Below are positions 60,294 to 64,000 of a DNA stretch of 64,000 nt, piece after piece (position 1 is the stretch's first letter; each line of letters opens with the position of its first letter). The DNA lies in the NCBI RefSeq assembly GCF_049651205.1, contig NZ_JBASBR010000014.1, positions 16,184 through 80,183 on the forward strand, read 5' to 3'. The stretch is from Castellaniella sp049651205. GTDB lineage: Bacteria; Pseudomonadota; Gammaproteobacteria; Burkholderiales; Burkholderiaceae_B. The translations under genes were made by a program, and so were the position numbers. The notes under the pieces were generated by a model. That model was not told the DNA's origin. It made no database searches and was given only the letters and a program-made list of their open reading frames with translations.

Positions 60294-60950
60294 ATGGATA
60301 CGAACTTCTGGCTGCAACGCTGGGAACACGGGCAAACAGGCTTTCATCAAAGCCGTGTCATGCCTCTGCTGCAAAAACATTGGCCTTCACTGGATCTGGC
60401 CCCGGACAGCCGGGTACTGGTGCCCCTGGCCGGTAAATCGCTGGATGTGGCCTGGCTGGCGGCACAAGGCCATCGTGTGCTGGCAATAGAGCTCTCGCCC
60501 GTGGCGGTGACGCAATTTTTTACCGAACACCACCTGACGCCCACCATGCAAGACACACCGCAAGGCCGCTTGTATCAGGCCGGTGGCATCGATTTTTTAT
60601 GCGGCGATATTTTCGACCTGGACGCTGCCACCCTGGCCAGTTGCCAGGGATGCTACGACCGCGCCGCCCTGATTGCCCTGACACCAGACCTGCGCAAACG
60701 CTATGTCACCCATGTGTACGGGCAACTGCCCGCCGCTTGCCGCACTCTGCTGCTGACGCTGGATTACCCGCAGGCCGAGATGGACGGCCCGCCGTTTTCG
60801 GTGCCGGATGCCGAAGTGCAGGCCCATTACGGTACCCGCTGGCAGATCGACACGCTGGAAACCCGGGATGTGCTGGCACACGAGCCAAAATTTGCCGCAC
60901 GCGGTGTAACCCGGATGGCCACCACCGTCTATCGCCTGACGGCGCGATAA
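60294..60950 (+). CDS. tpm: Thiopurine S-methyltransferase-family protein
   Basis: 218 residues from the ATG at 60294 behind a GGAG box. FWLQRWEHGQTGFHQSRVMPLLQKHWP opens it, VLVPLAGKSLDVAWLAAQGHRVLAIELSPVAV is the SAM site, and YDRAALIALTPDLRKRYVTHVYGQLP is typical of bacterial TPMT. Bacterial members methylate selenium, tellurium or sulfur compounds; the natural substrate is uncertain. No operon partner. Confidence 0.92.
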   Translation: MDTNFWLQRWEHGQTGFHQSRVMPLLQKHWPSLDLAPDSRVLVPLAGKSLDVAWLAAQGHRVLAIELSPVAVTQFFTEHHLTPTMQDTPQGRLYQAGGIDFLCGDIFDLDAATLASCQGCYDRAALIALTPDLRKRYVTHVYGQLPAACRTLLLTLDYPQAEMDGPPFSVPDAEVQAHYGTRWQIDTLETRDVLAHEPKFAARGVTRMATTVYRLTAR

Positions 60951-61040
60951 GCGGCGGGCCAACTTGCCATGCTGCGCCACCAGGCGAATAATGAAGCTTA
61001 AAACATAGATTGGCCCGCGGGGGGTTCCTCAGGAGTCCCC

Positions 61041-61349
61041 ATGAAAACATCTCGTCGCACCTTCTTGATCTCCAGCGCAGGGCTGGTCTCCAGCCTGGCG
61101 CTCTCCCGGCAGGCACTGGCCGCCGACCACGTCGACGAAAACAGCGCCCTGGCCAAACAACTGGGCTACAAGCACGACGCCACCCAGGTAGACGCCGCCG
61201 CGCAACCCAAATTTAAAGCAGGAGAGCACTGCGCCACCTGCCAGCTATACCAGGGCAAGGCGGGCGACGCCTGGGGGCCCTGTCCGATCTTCAGCGGCAA
61301 GGACGTCAACGCCAAGGGCTGGTGCAGCGCCTATACGCCAAAAGCCTGA
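61041..61349 (+). CDS. High-potential iron-sulfur protein (HiPIP)
   Basis: 102 residues with a twin-arginine signal (TSRRTFLISSAGLVSSLALSRQALA). The mature part holds four cysteines in the HiPIP spacing: EHCATCQLYQG, WGPCPIFSG and GWCSAYTPKA, ligating one 4Fe-4S cluster. It is a small periplasmic electron carrier between the bc1 complex and terminal oxidases or reaction centres. Tat export agrees with cluster insertion in the cytoplasm. Confidence 0.95.
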   Translation: MKTSRRTFLISSAGLVSSLALSRQALAADHVDENSALAKQLGYKHDATQVDAAAQPKFKAGEHCATCQLYQGKAGDAWGPCPIFSGKDVNAKGWCSAYTPKA

Positions 61350-61550
61350 TCCCCAGGCCTTGTTGCTTGGTGCACCCGCCTGCGCCAAGCAAGGGGCACA
61401 CACCGCTGTCGGGCGCCCGATCCACGGACCCCGGCCGGCGGATTGCTTTGGTGCCGACCCTTTCACATGGCGCACCGACGCACCCTGACAACGCCCTCAT
61501 CCGCGCCAAACTGCTAGCATTGGATTTTTCTACTGCTTCGGTTTTTCACC

Positions 61551-62579
61551 ATGACGCTTTTGATCACGGGCGGCGCCGGTTATATCGGTTCACACACGGT
61601 TCTGGAATTTTTAAGCACCGGGCGCGATGTGCTGGTGCTGGACAATCTATGCAACAGCGCTCAAGAGTCTTTGGCGCGCGTAGCCAGCCTCACCGGTCGC
61701 ACCCCGGGCTTCATCCAGGGCGATGTGCGCGACCGCGCCACGCTGGATGCGCTGTTTACCCAGCATCAGATCGAAGGCGTGGTGCATTTTGCCGGCCTGA
61801 AAGCCGTGGGCGAAAGCGTACGGCAGCCACTAAGCTATTACGACAATAATGTTGCGGGCACGCTGACGCTTTGCCAGGCCATGGCCGATGCGGGCGTGTT
61901 CCGGCTGGTATTCAGTTCATCGGCCACCGTGTATGGCACGCCGGCACGCGTGCCCATTGATGAAAACTGCCCACTGGGCCAGCCCACCAATCCCTATGGC
62001 CGATCCAAGGCCATGGTCGAGCACATCCTGCAGGATCTGGCTGCATCCGACCCCCGCTGGGCCATCGCGTTGCTGCGCTATTTCAATCCCGTGGGCGCAC
62101 ACGCCAGTGGCCAGATTGGCGAAGACCCCCACGGCATTCCCAACAATCTGCTGCCCTACATCAGCCAGGTGGCGGTGGGCCGCCTGCCGCAGGTGTCGGT
62201 GTTTGGCAGCGATTACCCCACGGTTGACGGCACGGGCGTGCGCGACTACATCCACGTGGTCGACCTGGCCCTGGGCCATCTGGCTGCACTGGATTACCTG
62301 CAGGCCCACAGCGGCACGCATATCTGGAACCTGGGCACTGGCACCGGGTATTCGGTGCTGCAAATGATTCACGCCTTCGAGGCCGCCTGCGGACGCACAA
62401 TCCCCTATCAGCTGGCCCCACGCCGCCCGGGCGATATCGCCGCCTGCTGGGCGGATGCGCAAAAAGCGGCGCAAGAGCTGGGCTGGACAGCCCAACGCGA
62501 CCTTGCACAGATGATGGCCGACACCTGGCGCTGGCAATCCGGCAATCCTGATGGCTATCAAGCCCACCCGGCCAAGTAG
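61551..62579 (+). CDS. galE: UDP-glucose 4-epimerase
   Basis: 342 residues. LLITGGAGYIGSHTVLEFLSTGRDVLVLDNL is the NAD-binding start, VFSSSATVYG and NPYGRSKAMVEHIL hold the catalytic Ser and Tyr-x3-Lys, and RYFNPVGAHASGQIGEDP with GVRDYIHVVDLA are GalE signatures. It interconverts UDP-glucose and UDP-galactose for surface polysaccharides. It could supply UDP-galactose to the family 25 glycosyltransferase at 10.6 kb, which is inference. Confidence 0.96.
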   Translation: MTLLITGGAGYIGSHTVLEFLSTGRDVLVLDNLCNSAQESLARVASLTGRTPGFIQGDVRDRATLDALFTQHQIEGVVHFAGLKAVGESVRQPLSYYDNNVAGTLTLCQAMADAGVFRLVFSSSATVYGTPARVPIDENCPLGQPTNPYGRSKAMVEHILQDLAASDPRWAIALLRYFNPVGAHASGQIGEDPHGIPNNLLPYISQVAVGRLPQVSVFGSDYPTVDGTGVRDYIHVVDLALGHLAALDYLQAHSGTHIWNLGTGTGYSVLQMIHAFEAACGRTIPYQLAPRRPGDIAACWADAQKAAQELGWTAQRDLAQMMADTWRWQSGNPDGYQAHPAK

Positions 62580-62880
62580 CCCTTGGCGGCAAGGCACGCT
62601 GTCAGATAAGTATCTCCTGGGTCACCACCGGTACGGCGCCCCTGCCATGACGGTGCGGATACGCTGCCAGCCACCGGGCCATTGCGCCGCTGGCACGCCC
62701 TGCCACAAAAAATACGCCCAAGCCCCCGCCTTTTAGCCAATAAAGGCCCTGTCCGCGGTGCTATTAGGCCGTTTGGATTTGGCCGCCCTTCGTACAATTG
62801 AATACTCTTTTTTGCCATTTTTATCGGGCACGGCGTATCTTGCGCTGGTGATTTGCCCCGTTCACACTCTCGAGGACTTC
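62580..62880. other. 301-bp gap between galE and the chemotaxis receptor
   Basis: No gene is seen. A T-rich stretch around 62805-62825 and the following AT-containing sequence probably carry the receptor promoter. A consensus flagellar sigma-28 promoter was looked for and not found. Confidence 0.35.
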
Positions 62881-64000
62881 ATGCGTAACTTGAAAATCGG
62901 CACCCGGCTGGCGCTGGGATTCGGTCTGATGATTGTGTTGTTGCTGATTCTATCCAGCATCGGCGCCTGGCGGATGTACCAGACCGAGCAAGACAGCAGC
63001 ATGCTGATTCAGCGGCAACACAATAATGCACTCATTTTGCGCTGGGCGCGCCAGGTGGACGTCAATGCCAACCAGGCACTGGCTGCAGCCAACCTCACCA
63101 ATCCGGATGTGCTCAAGGTCTTTAAAGACGGCATGACCGCCACAGACCAGAAATCCGACGAAATCCGCGATCAGATTCAAAAGAACCTGCGTATACCGGC
63201 GGCCATTGCGCAATTCAAGAAGGCACTCGAGTTTCGCGATCAATACCATCAGGGCCGCGAAAATGCCTTCAAAAACCTGGATAACGGCGATTACGCCGAT
63301 GCTGATCGGTTTTTCAACCAGGAAATGCCCAAGATCACGGCGCAGTACATCGCCGAGATCGACAAGCTTGAGAAAATGCAAAACGTCATGCTCGAGCAAA
63401 CCATCGCAGACGGCACCCAGGCCAACCGCCTGGGTCTAACCATCCTGGGCATCGCCACCCTGCTGGCCCTGATCCTGGGGCCGCTGTTTGCCTGGTTTGT
63501 GACGCGCTCGGTTACCCACCCCCTGCGCCAAGCCGTCCGGCTGGCCGACGCCGTCTCGCGCCGGGATCTCAGCCTGCACGTGCAGGTAAACAGCAAGGAC
63601 GAAATCGGCCAGTTGCTGCACACCCTGGATGCCATGGGCGACAACCTGCGCCAAGCTGTGGGCGAAGTGCGCAGCGGCGCCACCTCGATTGCTGCGGCCT
63701 CCGGCCAGATCTCCGCCGGTAACCTGGATCTGTCCTCGCGCACCGAGCAGCAGGCCAGCTCCCTGGCTGAAACCGCCGCCACCATGGAAGAAATCACCGC
63801 CACCGTGCGACAAAACGCCGACAGCACCCAGCAAGCCAACACCCTGGCCGCTGCCGCTGCCAAAACCGCCACACAGGGCGGCTCGCTGGTGTCAGAGCTC
63901 GTGGGCACCATGGGCGAAATCAACAGCAAGTCGCAACAGGTGGCCGACATCATCGGCGTCATCGACTCCATCGCCTTCCAGACCAACATCCTGGCGCTTA
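62881..64000 (+). CDS. Methyl-accepting chemotaxis protein, partial (3' end outside the window)
   Basis: The first 373 codons are present. Order: transmembrane helix 1 (residues 10-30), a periplasmic four-helix-bundle ligand domain (about 32-190), transmembrane helix 2 near 191-215, a HAMP domain (about 215-265) and the start of the methylated signalling domain, with SSRTEQQASSLAETAATMEE and VADIIGVIDSIAFQTNILAL at the window edge. This is a Tar-like receptor. The ligand is unknown. The hairpin tip that contacts CheA/CheW lies beyond 64000. Confidence 0.95.
   Translation, partial: MRNLKIGTRLALGFGLMIVLLLILSSIGAWRMYQTEQDSSMLIQRQHNNALILRWARQVDVNANQALAAANLTNPDVLKVFKDGMTATDQKSDEIRDQIQKNLRIPAAIAQFKKALEFRDQYHQGRENAFKNLDNGDYADADRFFNQEMPKITAQYIAEIDKLEKMQNVMLEQTIADGTQANRLGLTILGIATLLALILGPLFAWFVTRSVTHPLRQAVRLADAVSRRDLSLHVQVNSKDEIGQLLHTLDAMGDNLRQAVGEVRSGATSIAAASGQISAGNLDLSSRTEQQASSLAETAATMEEITATVRQNADSTQQANTLAAAAAKTATQGGSLVSELVGTMGEINSKSQQVADIIGVIDSIAFQTNILAL

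Noticed and set aside
1..64000. CRISPR arrays, tRNA or rRNA genes, intact insertion sequences, prophage
   Set aside because: No regularly spaced repeats, no tRNA cloverleaf or CCA-ended candidates, no transposase or phage proteins were recognised.

Overview
The window is a gene-dense chromosomal segment of a moderately GC-rich betaproteobacterium. I infer Burkholderiales, probably Alcaligenaceae (Bordetella/Castellaniella/Pusillimonas-like). The reasons are general protein resemblance, a split PntAA/PntAB/PntB transhydrogenase, a HiPIP with a Tat signal, a groESL operon under CIRCE control, a RibB fused to a decayed RibA domain, and many transporters with LysR regulators for organic acids and amino acids. 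No rRNA, tRNA, CRISPR array, intact insertion sequence or prophage was seen. The genus was not established.

Layout. 0-3.6 kb: a nucleoside-type ABC transporter (two permeases and a double ATPase) on the minus strand. 3.8-8.4 kb: LeuE exporter, AhpF and AhpC peroxide defence with an OxyR-like site, a PRC-barrel protein, WrbA and a decayed LysR gene. 8.7-11.4 kb: a periplasmic-sensor EAL protein and a family 25 glycosyltransferase. 11.4-19.1 kb: a six-gene minus-strand operon (CaiB/BaiF CoA-transferase, HMG-CoA-lyase-type lyase, NMT1/SsuA-type ABC transporter) facing a PrpR-type sigma-54 activator. The space between them holds a near-consensus -24/-12 promoter and three tandem 9-bp repeats. 19.2-25.5 kb: an SRPBCC protein, then a LysR regulator divergent from a TcuA-like flavoprotein and a TRAP transporter. 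25.6-29.3 kb: DUF1801, a secreted EF-hand-like protein, AraC, ArsC/Spx-like, YceI and a broken BrnA-type antitoxin remnant. 29.6-31.8 kb: groES-groEL. 31.8-38.6 kb: a GltIJKL-type amino-acid ABC transporter, a beta-propeller protein, LysR, dgkA and pyrF. 38.7-40.2 kb: a MASE1-GGDEF diguanylate cyclase.

40.2-46.9 kb is housekeeping: ftsY, ribB(X), ribH, nusB, thiL, pgpA and pncC on the minus strand, with rsmD and coaD divergent. 46.9-53.9 kb: an orphan MOSC N-terminal domain, an AsmA-family protein, pntAA-pntAB-pntB (preceded by a short overlapping upstream ORF) and a YcgR-like PilZ protein. 54.0-59.4 kb: a trans-4-hydroxy-L-proline catabolic cluster in two convergent operons (D-hydroxyproline dehydrogenase, epimerase and GntR on plus; deaminase and aldehyde dehydrogenase on minus). 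Both upstream regions carry the same ATAT-N7-ATAT element. 59.6-64 kb: DUF4168, a TPMT-like methyltransferase, HiPIP, galE and the start of a chemotaxis receptor cut by the window edge.

The best candidate for an undescribed system is 11.4-19.1 kb. It looks like a self-contained circuit for importing an unknown carboxylic acid, activating it by CoA transfer and cleaving it with a retro-Claisen lyase, switched by a PrpR-like sigma-54 activator. The substrate is not known. Secondary candidates are the TRAP/flavoprotein locus, the cytosolic beta-propeller beside gltIJKL, and several decayed or trimmed genes (LysR, BrnA, MOSC_N, RibX).
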